Positions 52,272 through 62,125 of a stretch of 64,000 bases of DNA are shown here, piece after piece. Position numbers and translations under genes: made by a program. The notes beneath the pieces are model-generated. The model was not told the DNA's origin. It made no database searches and saw only the letters and a list, made by a program, of their open reading frames with translations. This stretch comes from Candidatus Neomarinimicrobiota bacterium (GTDB lineage: Bacteria > Fidelibacterota > SORT01), in the NCBI GenBank assembly GCA_022573815.1, contig JACZTG010000004.1:1-64000 (forward strand), in the 5' to 3' direction. The first letter of the stretch is position 1. Every line of letters begins with the position of its first letter.

Positions 52272-52550
52272 TCAGTTCTCAACAGTGAAGGAGATATAAT
52301 CGGATTCAAATTCAATCCATCTGACCACAACATCCGTAACTTTCGAAAACGAAGGACCGCGACTTAAATCCTTAATAAATGAATTCAGCGCTCCTTTATC
52401 ACCGTAAACCTGAATTTCAACAGAAGAATCCGGTAAGTTTTTGACCCAGCCGTTTAGATTATTGGATGACGCTGATTTAGAAGCGAACCATCTATATCCA
52501 ACGCCTTGAACAAGACCTTTAATAATCAGATGAGCTCCGGTGTCATTCAC
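52272..52550 (-). CDS. acyP: Acylphosphatase
   Basis: Small enzyme that hydrolyses acyl-phosphates, 92 residues. The active site is intact: Arg in KGLVQGVGYRWFA near 22 and Asn in NGWVKNLPDSSVEI near 40. It abuts the LOG-like gene with no gap. Because the genome also encodes a fused fatty-acid kinase making acyl-phosphate (30965-32764), a housekeeping clearance role is conceivable, but the genes are not linked. Confidence 0.96.
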   Translation of the reverse strand: MNDTGAHLIIKGLVQGVGYRWFASKSASSNNLNGWVKNLPDSSVEIQVYGDKGALNSFIKDLSRGPSFSKVTDVVVRWIEFESDYISFTVEN

Positions 52551-53015
52551 TTAGATATTCTCATATGCTTTTGCGACAGCATCTTCCGGCGAGTCTGCTT
52601 GAATCACTCCTTCGATATTCCATGTACGGATTCCGATAACCTTAACCCCCATCTCCAAACAGTATGCGATTTCTGATAGTGTTCCATATTGTCCATCGAT
52701 TGCGATAGCGGCGTCAATAGACCTTACAATGATCGAATTCCTTGCGCTGCCCATCCCTGTTGCAATGGCAATGTCAATATAGTTGTTTCCCTCTTCCTTC
52801 GTACTTGTAGGTAAGATTCCAAGAGTAAGACCGTCTTGTGATTTTGCTCCGATACACGCAGCTTCCATTACTCCTCCCATACCACCGCATACAAGGATGC
52901 CTCCCAATTTAGCTATCCCGCTGCCTACTTTCTCCGCTATTTGCCAAATATCGTCCCCGACGTCTCGACCGCCAAAAACTCCAATTGCTACTCTTCTACC
53001 ATGTGTCACAGTCAT
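52551..53015 (-). CDS. LOG-like Rossmann protein (TIGR00725 type)
   Basis: A 154-residue Rossmann-like protein of the group related to cytokinin-activating LOG phosphoribohydrolases. Seen: RRVAIGVFGGRDVG, the LVCGGMGGVMEAACIGAKSQDGLTLGILP strand-turn and IDGQYGTLSEIAYCLEMGVKVIGI. The LOG catalytic PGGxGT motif appears as DGQYGTLSE, so nucleotide-binding is plausible and phosphoribohydrolase activity uncertain. It touches asnS and acyP without gaps. Confidence 0.88.
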   Translation of the reverse strand: MTVTHGRRVAIGVFGGRDVGDDIWQIAEKVGSGIAKLGGILVCGGMGGVMEAACIGAKSQDGLTLGILPTSTKEEGNNYIDIAIATGMGSARNSIIVRSIDAAIAIDGQYGTLSEIAYCLEMGVKVIGIRTWNIEGVIQADSPEDAVAKAYENI

Positions 53016-54308
53016 TTATGGCTCTAATCTATGAATTGTACGTGGGAAAGGAATCGTCTCACGAATATGTTTCAACCCGCAAATCCAGGCAACAACACGT
53101 TCAATCCCCATACCGAAACCCGAATGAGGAACGCTGCCGTATTTACGTAAATCAAGATACCATTTGAATTCTTTTTCGGGTAAACCGTGTTCCTTTAATC
53201 GTTTAAGTATTGTATCATAATCGTCTTCGCGCTGTCCTCCTCCGATAATTTCTCCATATCCTTCCGGAGCAAGCAAGTCCACACCGAGAGCCAATTTTTC
53301 ATCATCTGCGTCCCGTTTCATATAAAACGCTTTAATAGCAGCCGGATACCGATGAACAAAAACGGGCTTATCAAAAAACTCGGCAATTATAGTTTCATCC
53401 TCTCCGCCGAAGTCACCTCCCCACTCAAACTCATGTTCGCTGTCGTTTAATTTTTGCACAGCCTCAGTATATGAAATCCGCGGAAATGGAGGGATAATGT
53501 TTTCAAGTTTGGAGATGTCTCTTTCGAGCAGTTTAAGTTCTTCACTTCGTTCCTCAAGGACCTTCTGAATAATATAACATACGAATTGTTCAGCCAAATC
53601 CATATTGTCATCAAGGTCATTGTAGGTGACTTCAGGCTCAACCATCCAAAACTCCGTAAGATGCCGTCTCGTTTTCGATTTTTCTGCTCTGAATGTAGGG
53701 CCGAAACAATAAACTTTGCCTAACGAGACAGAGGTTGCTTCACTATATAACTGACCGCTTTGCGCAAGGTATGCTTTTCGCCCGAAATATTCTGTTTCAA
53801 ATAAGGTGGTTGTACCCTCGCAGGATGTGGGAGTGAATATCGGCGTATCAACAAGTGTAAAACCGTTATCGTCCAAATAGTTTCTACACGCTTTAATTAT
53901 GGTATGCCTGACTCTCAATATGGCGTTTTGTTTTCGGGATCTAATCCACAAATGCCTGTTATCCATCAAAAACCCTGTGCCGTGTTCTTTGGGTGTGATA
54001 GGATATTCCTCGGCTATCTGGTATATATTCAGATCTGTTACATGTAATTCAAATCCGCTTTCAGATCGTTTATCCTCTTTAACGATTCCGGTTATTGAAA
54101 GTGATGATTCCTGAGTAATTGTGTCAACTAACAAAAACTTCTCTTCTGAAATATCCGATTTTGAGATTACACACTGTATCATTCCCGAGCCGTCTCTTAA
54201 AATTAGAAAGGCGATTTTACCACTTGATCTTTTATTAAATAGCCAACCTTTCAATGTTACTTCTTTTTCTATATGCTTCGAAAGGTCTCCTATATAAATT
54301 CGTCCCAT
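53016..54308 (-). CDS. asnS: Asparaginyl-tRNA synthetase
   Basis: Class II synthetase that charges tRNA-Asn directly. The 430 residues comprise an N-terminal OB-fold anticodon domain (about 1-100, [24 protein letters not shown]) and the catalytic core with motif 2 in [25 protein letters not shown] and motif 3 in [27 protein letters not shown]. An AAGGA ribosome-binding site precedes the ATG. Presence of AsnRS means Asn-tRNA need not be made by transamidation. Confidence 0.97.
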   Translation of the reverse strand: MGRIYIGDLSKHIEKEVTLKGWLFNKRSSGKIAFLILRDGSGMIQCVISKSDISEEKFLLVDTITQESSLSITGIVKEDKRSESGFELHVTDLNIYQIAEEYPITPKEHGTGFLMDNRHLWIRSRKQNAILRVRHTIIKACRNYLDDNGFTLVDTPIFTPTSCEGTTTLFETEYFGRKAYLAQSGQLYSEATSVSLGKVYCFGPTFRAEKSKTRRHLTEFWMVEPEVTYNDLDDNMDLAEQFVCYIIQKVLEERSEELKLLERDISKLENIIPPFPRISYTEAVQKLNDSEHEFEWGGDFGGEDETIIAEFFDKPVFVHRYPAAIKAFYMKRDADDEKLALGVDLLAPEGYGEIIGGGQREDDYDTILKRLKEHGLPEKEFKWYLDLRKYGSVPHSGFGMGIERVVAWICGLKHIRETIPFPRTIHRLEP

Positions 54309-54326
54309 TAACTGTCCTTTAATTTA

Positions 54327-54827
54327 TTACCAGCCTGAAAGTGTTTGATTTAATACTTCAGTAACTAACCGCTCCACAGCATCATCCAGACCTCCGATCC
54401 TGTCTTCCGGAGTAGATGCGGCATATATTCCCCACCCTTTTATGTTTCCTTCAAATAGATTGATCTGATTTATCTTATCGTACCAGACTATTTTCGCAGA
54501 AATTGTAACTCTAAATTCCTGAACCTCCTCGTTTTCATCGAATGTATAAGGTACGTCGGATACTCTTACTATTGTTCCTTTCATAACTGAATCCGAATCT
54601 TTCTGATCAACTATCTGGAGTATATTTTCTTTTATGAAATCGTCAAGCAATGCGTCCGTAATCTGTTCTGTGAGTCCAAATTCCGCTGTGTTGTTTTCGA
54701 GAAGGGGAATTGCAATTGTTTTAATATGACCGGGAACGGATGACCCGGAAAAGGAATATGGACTGCACGATAAGACTACAAATAGAGACAGAAACGGCAA
54801 AATTCTAAGATTTATTCTATATATCAT
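54327..54827 (-). CDS. lptE: LptE-like outer-membrane lipoprotein
   Basis: Probable LPS-assembly lipoprotein, the plug of the LptD barrel. The 166 residues start with a signal and lipobox (VLSCS, Cys21), followed by SPYSFSGSSVPGHIKTIAIPLLENNTAEFGL, the LptE start pattern, then GTIVRVSDVPYTFDENEEVQEFRVTISAKIVW. It ends with DAVERLVTEVLNQTLSGW. Homology to E. coli LptE is distant but the FCB-type LptE family is typically found, as here, next to a sigma-54 activator gene, which it overlaps by 11 bases. Confidence 0.85.
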   Translation of the reverse strand: MIYRINLRILPFLSLFVVLSCSPYSFSGSSVPGHIKTIAIPLLENNTAEFGLTEQITDALLDDFIKENILQIVDQKDSDSVMKGTIVRVSDVPYTFDENEEVQEFRVTISAKIVWYDKINQINLFEGNIKGWGIYAASTPEDRIGGLDDAVERLVTEVLNQTLSGW

Positions 54828-56001
54828 ATTCCTTTATCTTCCTATATAAAGTACGTTCACTTATGCCTAACGCATTGGAAGTCATTCGTCTGTTTCCTCT
54901 ATATTTTTCTAATGTAGATATGATTAATTCTTTCTCCATATCCTGCATTGACACAGTTCCGACTTCTTCGTCCGAATGAATAATTGGGGCGTCATTAACT
55001 TTACTTGAACGTATAACATCATCCGATTTAGAGTTAATATAACCTGCCGGCAACATAAATTTATCGGTAAGCAAGTTTTTAATTTCTGAAATTTCATTAT
55101 TCATATGAAAAAGCGTTCTAATTATAAGTTCTCTTTCAGCAGTTGCAGGGTCCTTATCCAATGGTACGGGCAAGTTCTGAGAAGTAAAATTCAAATCTTC
55201 ACCCTGAACTTGAAGATGATTTTTCATTAAAGAGCCGGTAATAACTTTTCCTTTTTCGAGAACCACCAGGCTTTCCATTAAGTTTTTCAATTCTCTGATA
55301 TTCCCGGGCCAATGGTATGTATTTAATATATCAATAGCTTCCTCTGTAAAGCCTCCAAATGTGATATTCAAATTTGATGCTCTTGCAGTCGAAAATATTT
55401 GTGCCAACATCTCGATATCTTCTTTACGCGACCGTAAACTCGGCAGCACAATAGTAATGGACTTCAATCTAAAATATAAATCCCTACGAAAAAGACCGGA
55501 TTGAATCAGCTCCGGCAATTTGCGGTTTGTGGCGGCAATTACCCGGACATCAAGTTTTTTTGACTCGGCATTTCCTACTCTTTGATATTCTTTTTGTTCC
55601 AAAATACGGAGCAACCTCACTTGCGTGTTGAGAGGCATTTCACCTATTTCATCAAGAAATATCGTGCCGCCGTTTGCTTCTTCAAAGTATCCTTTCCTGT
55701 CGGCCACCGCTCCGGTAAATGCTCCTTTTACATGACCGAATAATTCACTTTCAATAAGACCTTCCGGAATGGCACCAGCATTTACAACCACCAATGGTTT
55801 ATCATGGCGACTGCTCGCGCCGTGAATTGCCTTGGCTACCAGCTCCTTTCCTGTACCTGATTCCCCTTCAATGAGCACGGATATATCAGTCGGTCCTACC
55901 TGTTCGATCATTCGAACAACATCTTTTATTTTTTCAGATATTCCAATGAGTCCGTATTTCTTCTGAAGGATTTCGAGTTTAGTTTCAGGAAGAACTTTCA
56001 T
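54817..56001 (-). CDS. Sigma-54-dependent transcriptional activator without receiver domain
   Basis: A 394-residue bacterial enhancer-binding protein. The AAA+ domain begins almost at once (about 14-240) with Walker [17 protein letters not shown], the sigma-54-contacting GAFTGA loop in [17 protein letters not shown], and Walker [14 protein letters not shown] linker rich in charged residues follows, then a C-terminal Fis-type helix-turn-helix (about 355-390, [23 protein letters not shown]). There is no receiver or sensor domain, only about 13 residues before the AAA+ part, so control must come from expression or a partner. It overlaps purD by four bases. Confidence 0.95.
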   Translation of the reverse strand: MKVLPETKLEILQKKYGLIGISEKIKDVVRMIEQVGPTDISVLIEGESGTGKELVAKAIHGASSRHDKPLVVVNAGAIPEGLIESELFGHVKGAFTGAVADRKGYFEEANGGTIFLDEIGEMPLNTQVRLLRILEQKEYQRVGNAESKKLDVRVIAATNRKLPELIQSGLFRRDLYFRLKSITIVLPSLRSRKEDIEMLAQIFSTARASNLNITFGGFTEEAIDILNTYHWPGNIRELKNLMESLVVLEKGKVITGSLMKNHLQVQGEDLNFTSQNLPVPLDKDPATAERELIIRTLFHMNNEISEIKNLLTDKFMLPAGYINSKSDDVIRSSKVNDAPIIHSDEEVGTVSMQDMEKELIISTLEKYRGNRRMTSNALGISERTLYRKIKEYDI

Positions 56002-57284
56002 TTCATTTTACCATTAGAAATATAATCAAGACCTTTTTGCCCAATATCTTTTCTGTAATGCATTCCGTCGAAATTTATATGGCTCAGCGCGGCATAAGAG
56101 TTTTCTATCGAACGTTCAAGCGAGTCGCCCAATGATGTAACAGTGAGAACTCTACCCCCATTTGTGTAATATTTATTGTCTTCTTCTTTTGTTCCCGAAT
56201 GAAATATCATTGTATCTTTTTCAAACGCATAATCCAAACCGTGTATTTCCTGACCCGTTTCATAATTGCCCGGATAACCGCCTGAGGATAATACAATAGT
56301 GGAAGCATAGTTTGTATTATTACTGAGATTGATTCCTGTTATATCGCCGTCAGCCGATCCGATAAGCAGATCAAGAAATTCTTCTCCCATAATAGGAATC
56401 ACAACCTGAGCTTCCGGATCACCAAACCTGACGTTAAATTCTATTACTTTTGGTCCTTCGTCGCTGATTATAACACCCGCATAAAGTAAGCCGCAAAATG
56501 GAGAACCTTCACTCTTCATACCTTCGATAACCGGAGTTAGAATGGTTTTCTTCACTTCTTCATATATTGAATCCGATACTACAGGCGCGGGTGAATAGGC
56601 GCCCATTCCACCTGTATTGGGACCTTCGTCATTATCAAAGACCCTTTTATGATCTTGGGAGCTGGGCAGAATCACGAAATTATTCCCATCAGAAATTGCA
56701 AAGATAGACGCTTCCTCGCCTTCCAACAAATTTTCTATTATGACTGTATCCCCGGCATCGCCGAAAATATTATCAACCATCATCTGATTTATAGTTTTTT
56801 CTGCCTGTTCTACAGTATTGCATACTACAGCGCCCTTGCCTGCTGCAAGACCACTTGCCTTAACTACACACGGCTTGAAATCTTTCCTAACATATTGAAA
56901 AGCATCGTCGGCTTTATCAAATCTTTCGTACTCAGCAGTAGGAATCGAATGGCGTGACATAAATTCTTTTGCAAAAGTTTTACTACCTTCCAATTGGGCA
57001 GCTTTTGATGTAGGGCCGAATATTCGAAGTCCATTAGAATTAAAAAGGTCAACTATACCGTTTACCAGCGGAACTTCCGGTCCCACAACGGTCAAGTCAA
57101 TATTCTTCTCCTTCGCAAAAGATAATAATCTCGCATCATCTGAAGCGTCTATCTTAACCAATTCCGCTTCTTTCATCCCTGGGTTCCCCGGGGCACAGTA
57201 AAGTTTATTGACCCGGCTATCTCCGGCGATTTTCCAAACCAATGCGTGCTCTCTGCCACCGGAGCCGATAACGAGTATATTCAT
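55998..57284 (-). CDS. purD: Phosphoribosylamine-glycine ligase
   Basis: ATP-grasp enzyme of purine synthesis that joins phosphoribosylamine and glycine. The 428 residues show the N-terminal GSGGREHALVWKIA, the ATP-grasp VVKASGLAAGKGAVV near 137, EGEEASIFAISDGNN and the metal site FNVRFGDPEAQVV near 285. Gene order uvrB-purD-sigma-54 activator is held by four-base overlaps on both sides. Confidence 0.97.
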   Translation of the reverse strand: MNILVIGSGGREHALVWKIAGDSRVNKLYCAPGNPGMKEAELVKIDASDDARLLSFAKEKNIDLTVVGPEVPLVNGIVDLFNSNGLRIFGPTSKAAQLEGSKTFAKEFMSRHSIPTAEYERFDKADDAFQYVRKDFKPCVVKASGLAAGKGAVVCNTVEQAEKTINQMMVDNIFGDAGDTVIIENLLEGEEASIFAISDGNNFVILPSSQDHKRVFDNDEGPNTGGMGAYSPAPVVSDSIYEEVKKTILTPVIEGMKSEGSPFCGLLYAGVIISDEGPKVIEFNVRFGDPEAQVVIPIMGEEFLDLLIGSADGDITGINLSNNTNYASTIVLSSGGYPGNYETGQEIHGLDYAFEKDTMIFHSGTKEEDNKYYTNGGRVLTVTSLGDSLERSIENSYAALSHINFDGMHYRKDIGQKGLDYISNGKMK

Positions 57285-59284
57285 ACAGCAACGCCCAATT
57301 CATTCTCAATTTTTTTAATTTCATCTCTCAGGAGAGCAGCGTTTTCAAAATCCAATTTTTCCGAAGCGTCTAACATTTCTTTTCTCAGCAAATCCAATAA
57401 ATCCATTTTATCCATCTTATCTGAATACTTATCTGCAACACTTCTGAGTTTCCGCTCTCTGGTATTACCTGAATAAGAATCCGCAACTGAAAGTGTTCTT
57501 TTAATATCTTCTTCGCTTTTTATAATGGAGGTCGGTATGATTCCATGTTTCTTATTATATTCAGCCTGTTTTATTCTTCTTCTTGTAGTTTCTTCGATAA
57601 CCTTTCTCATTGATTCTGTGATCTTATCCGCATAGAATATTACTTTTCCCGCAACATTTCGAGCAGCTCTGCCTGCTGTTTGCATCAAGGAAACCTCTGA
57701 TCTTAAAAATCCTTCTTTATCGGCATCAAGAATCGCTACAAGCGCTACTTCAGGAAGGTCTAATCCCTCCCGCAAAAGATTTATTCCCACAAGAACATCA
57801 AATTTATTTAATCGTAAATCCCTTAAAATTTGAACCCGCTCCAAAGCGCCGATTTCAGAGTGCATATATCTCACATCAATTTTTAAACCGTTCAGGTAAT
57901 CAGTTAGGTCTTCCGCCATTCTCTTCGTAAGCGTAGTGACAAGAATTTTTTCACCTGACTCGACGTTGCTTTTGATTTTTGTGACTAAATCATCTATCTG
58001 ATTTTTAGATGGAATAACCTCAATCTCCGGATCCAGCAATCCTGTCGGTCGAACCAGTTGTTCGACAATAATTCCCTCGCATTTTTCAAGCTCGTAAACA
58101 GCGGGAGTAGCTGAAACATAAATCATCCTGCCTATTTTAGAAGTGTATTCTTCAAATGTCAGTGGGCGGTTATCGAGTGCGGACGGTAATCTAAAACCGT
58201 AATCTACCAGAACAGTTTTTCTTGCTCTGTCACCGTTATACATTGCCCTAATTTGAGGCAGCGTAACGTGGGATTCATCCACAATTGTAATAAAATCATC
58301 CGGGAAATAGTCTATTAGAGTATCAGGCGGTTCACCCGCTTTCCTGTCGGCGATCAATCGTGAATAATTTTCTATCCCTGAACAATATCCTAATTCTTGA
58401 ATCATTTCAAGGTCATATTTAGTTCTCTGCTCTAATCGCTGAACTTCTAATAGTTTATTTTGATTCCTGAGTTCTTCAAGCCGAAGTTCAAGTTCTTCTT
58501 CTATTTTAATAACAGCTGCTTTCATCTTCTCTTCGGGGGTAACAAAATGTTTCGCGGGATAGATTACCGCTCTATTTTTTTCTCCGACAATTTCTCCTGT
58601 TAGAGAATCAACAACGGAAATATTCTCCACCTCATCACCAAATAGCTCAAACCGGATGGCATAATCATCGTATGCGGGGAATACCTCTATGACATCGCCT
58701 CTCACTCGAAAGGTGCCTCTCTCTAAAACCATATCATTTCTTAGATAATGTATATTAACCAGATTTAGCAACATTTCTCTTCTGACTACTTCATCGCCCT
58801 TTTCGATTATTATACACATCCCTTTAAAATCAGCCGGCGAACCTATACCATAAATACAGGATACAGACGATACGACAATTACGTCCTCTCTTTCAAGTAA
58901 TGCGCTGGTTGTTCTCAGTCTGAGTTTGTCAATCTCTTCATTCACAGAAGAATCTTTTTCAATAAAAGTATCTGTAATAGGCAGATATGCTTCCGGCTGA
59001 TAGTAATCATAATAAGAGATGAAAAATTCTACCGCGTTATCGGGAAACAATGATTTAAATTCTCCATAAAGCTGTGCCGCTAAAGTCTTATTATGGGACA
59101 TAATCAAGGTCGGCCTGCCGATATTCTGTATCACATTTGCCATTGTAAATGTTTTACCGCTACCCGTAACTCCAAGGAGTGTATTATGTTGCCTCCCGTT
59201 TTTCAGGGCATTCGTGAGTTCCTCAATGGCTTGAGGCTGGTCTCCGCTTGGAATTAAATTTGTTGTTAAATTAAATTGTGCCAT
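57281..59284 (-). CDS. uvrB: UvrABC excinuclease subunit B
   Basis: Nucleotide excision repair helicase-like subunit that verifies DNA damage and recruits UvrC. The 667 residues include the Walker A GVTGSGKTFTMANVI near 38, the beta-hairpin region FISYYDYYQPEAYLP near 88, MIYVSATPAVYE, the helicase motif GINLLREGLDLPEVALVAILDADKEG near 500, and a C-terminal UVR motif (LLDLLRKEMLDASEKLDFENAALLRDEI, near 630). The ATG at 59284 follows the promoter at 59314-59342 by 23 bases and heads the long run to 46570. No Shine-Dalgarno is visible. Confidence 0.98.
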   Translation of the reverse strand: MAQFNLTTNLIPSGDQPQAIEELTNALKNGRQHNTLLGVTGSGKTFTMANVIQNIGRPTLIMSHNKTLAAQLYGEFKSLFPDNAVEFFISYYDYYQPEAYLPITDTFIEKDSSVNEEIDKLRLRTTSALLEREDVIVVSSVSCIYGIGSPADFKGMCIIIEKGDEVVRREMLLNLVNIHYLRNDMVLERGTFRVRGDVIEVFPAYDDYAIRFELFGDEVENISVVDSLTGEIVGEKNRAVIYPAKHFVTPEEKMKAAVIKIEEELELRLEELRNQNKLLEVQRLEQRTKYDLEMIQELGYCSGIENYSRLIADRKAGEPPDTLIDYFPDDFITIVDESHVTLPQIRAMYNGDRARKTVLVDYGFRLPSALDNRPLTFEEYTSKIGRMIYVSATPAVYELEKCEGIIVEQLVRPTGLLDPEIEVIPSKNQIDDLVTKIKSNVESGEKILVTTLTKRMAEDLTDYLNGLKIDVRYMHSEIGALERVQILRDLRLNKFDVLVGINLLREGLDLPEVALVAILDADKEGFLRSEVSLMQTAGRAARNVAGKVIFYADKITESMRKVIEETTRRRIKQAEYNKKHGIIPTSIIKSEEDIKRTLSVADSYSGNTRERKLRSVADKYSDKMDKMDLLDLLRKEMLDASEKLDFENAALLRDEIKKIENELGVAV

Positions 59285-59313
59285 TTTGACATATTATTAT
59301 TTATTAAGGTAGT

Positions 59314-59342
59314 AATATAAACAGTTATTGGATTTGTAGCAA
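59314..59342 (-). promoter_or_regulatory. Sigma-70-type promoter for the uvrB operon
   Basis: On the minus strand TTGCTA (59342-59337) and TATATT (59319-59314) are 17 bases apart. Predicted start is near 59307, so the leader is about 23 bases. The -10 is the same as that of the fused fatty-acid kinase promoter. Confidence 0.55.
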
Positions 59343-59399
59343 GAAAGATTGTCATATTATTATTAATTAAACGGGAAGAACTGAAGAAATATCGTTAAA

Positions 59400-62072
59400 T
59401 CACAAATGAAGCATCTTACTCATAAGGGTATGCGCCAATCCAGTATTCCCCTGTACCCGTAAGATTAAAATATAAATTCCCGGTGAAAGATCTATATTTG
59501 ATTTTAAAGGTATCCAGTTAACTTCATAGCCACCCATATCTCTTGAATCATTGAGAATTGTAGCGACTAAATTACCATCGGTACTATATAATTCCATTTT
59601 AACTTGAGCCGGCTGAGGGATATAAAATTTGATACGGCTTTCTGATGTGAAAGGTACGGGTGTGCTTTTAATCAATCTTATACTGCTTATATTTTCTGAA
59701 TTAGGAAATTCATATCGCTTAACTTTTATTTTCTTATCAGCATTCCCCCACAATATTTTAAAGATATAATCAAATATTTGTGAGCTGCTGGCAAATGAAG
59801 AACTTCCATAAGGTTTATAAACTGATTCCAATCCGAATCCAAGCAGAGCATAACTTCCTTCTAACTCCTTGTTCACTATTACTCCCCCGGCAGTTTTCTC
59901 TTTTGAATCATAGAATATAAACGGCAATGAGTTTTCGGCGAAATCGATTGCATCGGGGTCTAATTGATTATCCGCTCCTATCACTCCGGATATTGAAGTA
60001 TAAATCGGCATTCCTGAAACGGTTGAATTATAAAGAAGAAGCTCGTTTCTGTTTCCGGCGAATTTTAATCCATCAGATTTAAAAGGTTCATACTCATCCA
60101 TAAATTCTAATATCTTTTGTCCTGTATAGATAACGTGCCCCCCATTTCTTAAAAACTCATCTAACTCTTTCAGAAGTGACGTCACGGACACAAAAGGAGT
60201 GACATCTCCGGAATATATTATTACAGTTTTATATCCCAATAATTCGAAGAAATATTTTTTATCTCTATCTTTGTCCCATTGATGGAATGAATAAGTAAGT
60301 TCGAGGCTGTCAAGCGCAGAGGCATAAAATGGCAACAGTTTATCATCATTATCGAGCGATATAATACCGACATCGGCTATACTGACGGAAATAGGTTGAA
60401 ACGTTCCGGCGTCCACAGTCACTCTCTGAATCATTTCTGCAATTGCATACGGAAATTCAGGATAAACTTTCAAATCGAATCTGCCTGGAACTAATTCTAC
60501 ATTATAAATGCCGTCATCTGTTGAGGTAGCTGTTGTGAACAGCTCTCCCTCCATGAAATAATGGACTTTCCCTCCTACAGGGGAACCTGAACTGTTTATT
60601 AGTTTACCTGAAACATCAACTCTTTTTTTCGGAACCAAAGAAAAATTTCCTTCGTAAGAATTCTTCCCTTGTAAATTTACAATTAGTGAATCCGAATAGA
60701 ATTTAATTTCATCAATTTTGATTACAGCATTCTCAGATATTACTATGGCCGAATACCTTCCCATTTCATCGGTTTCAACAGTTTTGGTCTCAGATTCTGT
60801 TCTGATTTCTACGCTTATTAATGGTTCAGGGGATCTTGTACCGGCCAATGTGACAATCCCATGTACTTCAGCAGTACCCATATTAAGTGCGGAACTCGCT
60901 ACATTAATATTATAATCAGGATAATTCGTACCGGTTGAAACATATTTTAACGCATCATATCGTTTATTCAGCAGCGCTTTTTCGTTATCGTTCCTTAACA
61001 GCGAAAGTGTGGCGGCTACATATCCCAAAGACACAAGATCGCTAAAATAAACCGACCCATCTGAAGTGTGTAAAAGTTGCGGAGCTTTCACCACATCATA
61101 AGGCGCTTTTGAATATTCGGAATAACCTTGTATAAATAATCCGGGAAGATCTCGAACGATGGCTGATGAGTTTTCGGGATACATCATTAGAAAAGCAGTT
61201 TGTGATGCCTCAATGGCTCTAATCACGTTCCAGAGCGGTTCAAGTTCTTCTCCAAACTTCAAGTCCCAGGTCATCGCAATAATATCAGGCTTCTTAGTGT
61301 TATCGTTAATATTCATAAGTTTATCCAAAGCCAATAGAATATCGGAAAGTGGTGTGCCGGATGCGTGGTTGAACAGGGGAACGTATTTTATCATAGATTT
61401 ATACGCTATTCCCATGTTATCCCAACTATCCCGCCATCCGAAAGCAGAGACAGTCAGCCAATCCCAATTAGCGGTATTTTCGTCATTGATTAAACTTTCA
61501 TCAATTTGAATTACTTCTATGTTATCAGGGCTGTACGGATAATACGTTGGAAGATTTCCGCCGATGAAGCTGATTCTCCTACCCTCTCCGCTTTTAAATT
61601 TAGATTTTTCGCTGGATAATTTCATATTACCAACCTGCGCCTGTAGCAGATGGAAAAGAGAAGTATCTACGGGGAGAGGTTCGATGTTTCTATTGAATAA
61701 GTTATAGTCGCTATATATTTCTGAAATAATATTATTCTTTGACAAAATATTTATGATGCTATCTGTAGTAGTAACAACAACCGCATCAATGAGCCAAAGA
61801 GGTTTATAACTTGATATCTCGCCCTTATCCTGAAATCTCTTCAAGACAGGAAGCAAACTTCGTTGACTTAAAGTGGATTTTTCCCGCATTGCGCGTAATA
61901 CTGTAATACCTGTGACATCAAGATTAGAACGGTTCTCTCTGAAATATCCTGCATAGTCTCTGGATATGTCATCAGATTCCAATGAAAGTATAAAAGTCTT
62001 AAATCCGGTATCTTGTCCGGATAAAGATGGAGCGAATATTAATGATAGAAGAACTAATACGAATGTTTTCAA
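59400..62072 (-). CDS. Secreted pseudo-subtilisin-like protein with FCB-type C-terminal sorting domain
   Basis: Exported protein of 890 residues. Signal peptide at 1-19 (LSLIFAPSLSGQ). Residues about 50-130 resemble a subtilase I9 propeptide (LPVLKRFQDKGEISSYKPLWLIDAVVVTTT). Residues about 150-385 align in outline with the S8 fold, but the Asp strand reads RISFIGGNLP, no catalytic His is found, and the Ser helix reads YFSDLVSLGYVAATLSLL without a GTS. Two carboxypeptidase-regulatory-like beta domains follow (about 395-470 and 485-560), then an alpha-beta domain resembling glutamine-amidotransferase folds. The C-terminal 80 residues are of the FlgD/type IX kind (FTSESRIKFYIPQPAQVKMEL, LSPGIYILILRV). 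Protease activity is not expected. Confidence 0.8.
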   Translation of the reverse strand: MKTFVLVLLSLIFAPSLSGQDTGFKTFILSLESDDISRDYAGYFRENRSNLDVTGITVLRAMREKSTLSQRSLLPVLKRFQDKGEISSYKPLWLIDAVVVTTTDSIINILSKNNIISEIYSDYNLFNRNIEPLPVDTSLFHLLQAQVGNMKLSSEKSKFKSGEGRRISFIGGNLPTYYPYSPDNIEVIQIDESLINDENTANWDWLTVSAFGWRDSWDNMGIAYKSMIKYVPLFNHASGTPLSDILLALDKLMNINDNTKKPDIIAMTWDLKFGEELEPLWNVIRAIEASQTAFLMMYPENSSAIVRDLPGLFIQGYSEYSKAPYDVVKAPQLLHTSDGSVYFSDLVSLGYVAATLSLLRNDNEKALLNKRYDALKYVSTGTNYPDYNINVASSALNMGTAEVHGIVTLAGTRSPEPLISVEIRTESETKTVETDEMGRYSAIVISENAVIKIDEIKFYSDSLIVNLQGKNSYEGNFSLVPKKRVDVSGKLINSSGSPVGGKVHYFMEGELFTTATSTDDGIYNVELVPGRFDLKVYPEFPYAIAEMIQRVTVDAGTFQPISVSIADVGIISLDNDDKLLPFYASALDSLELTYSFHQWDKDRDKKYFFELLGYKTVIIYSGDVTPFVSVTSLLKELDEFLRNGGHVIYTGQKILEFMDEYEPFKSDGLKFAGNRNELLLYNSTVSGMPIYTSISGVIGADNQLDPDAIDFAENSLPFIFYDSKEKTAGGVIVNKELEGSYALLGFGLESVYKPYGSSSFASSSQIFDYIFKILWGNADKKIKVKRYEFPNSENISSIRLIKSTPVPFTSESRIKFYIPQPAQVKMELYSTDGNLVATILNDSRDMGGYEVNWIPLKSNIDLSPGIYILILRVQGNTGLAHTLMSKMLHL

Positions 62073-62125
62073 AATAGTGCTCCGTTTGTGGTAGGATTCT
62101 ACCGAAATTCTAAATTTAATAACAA

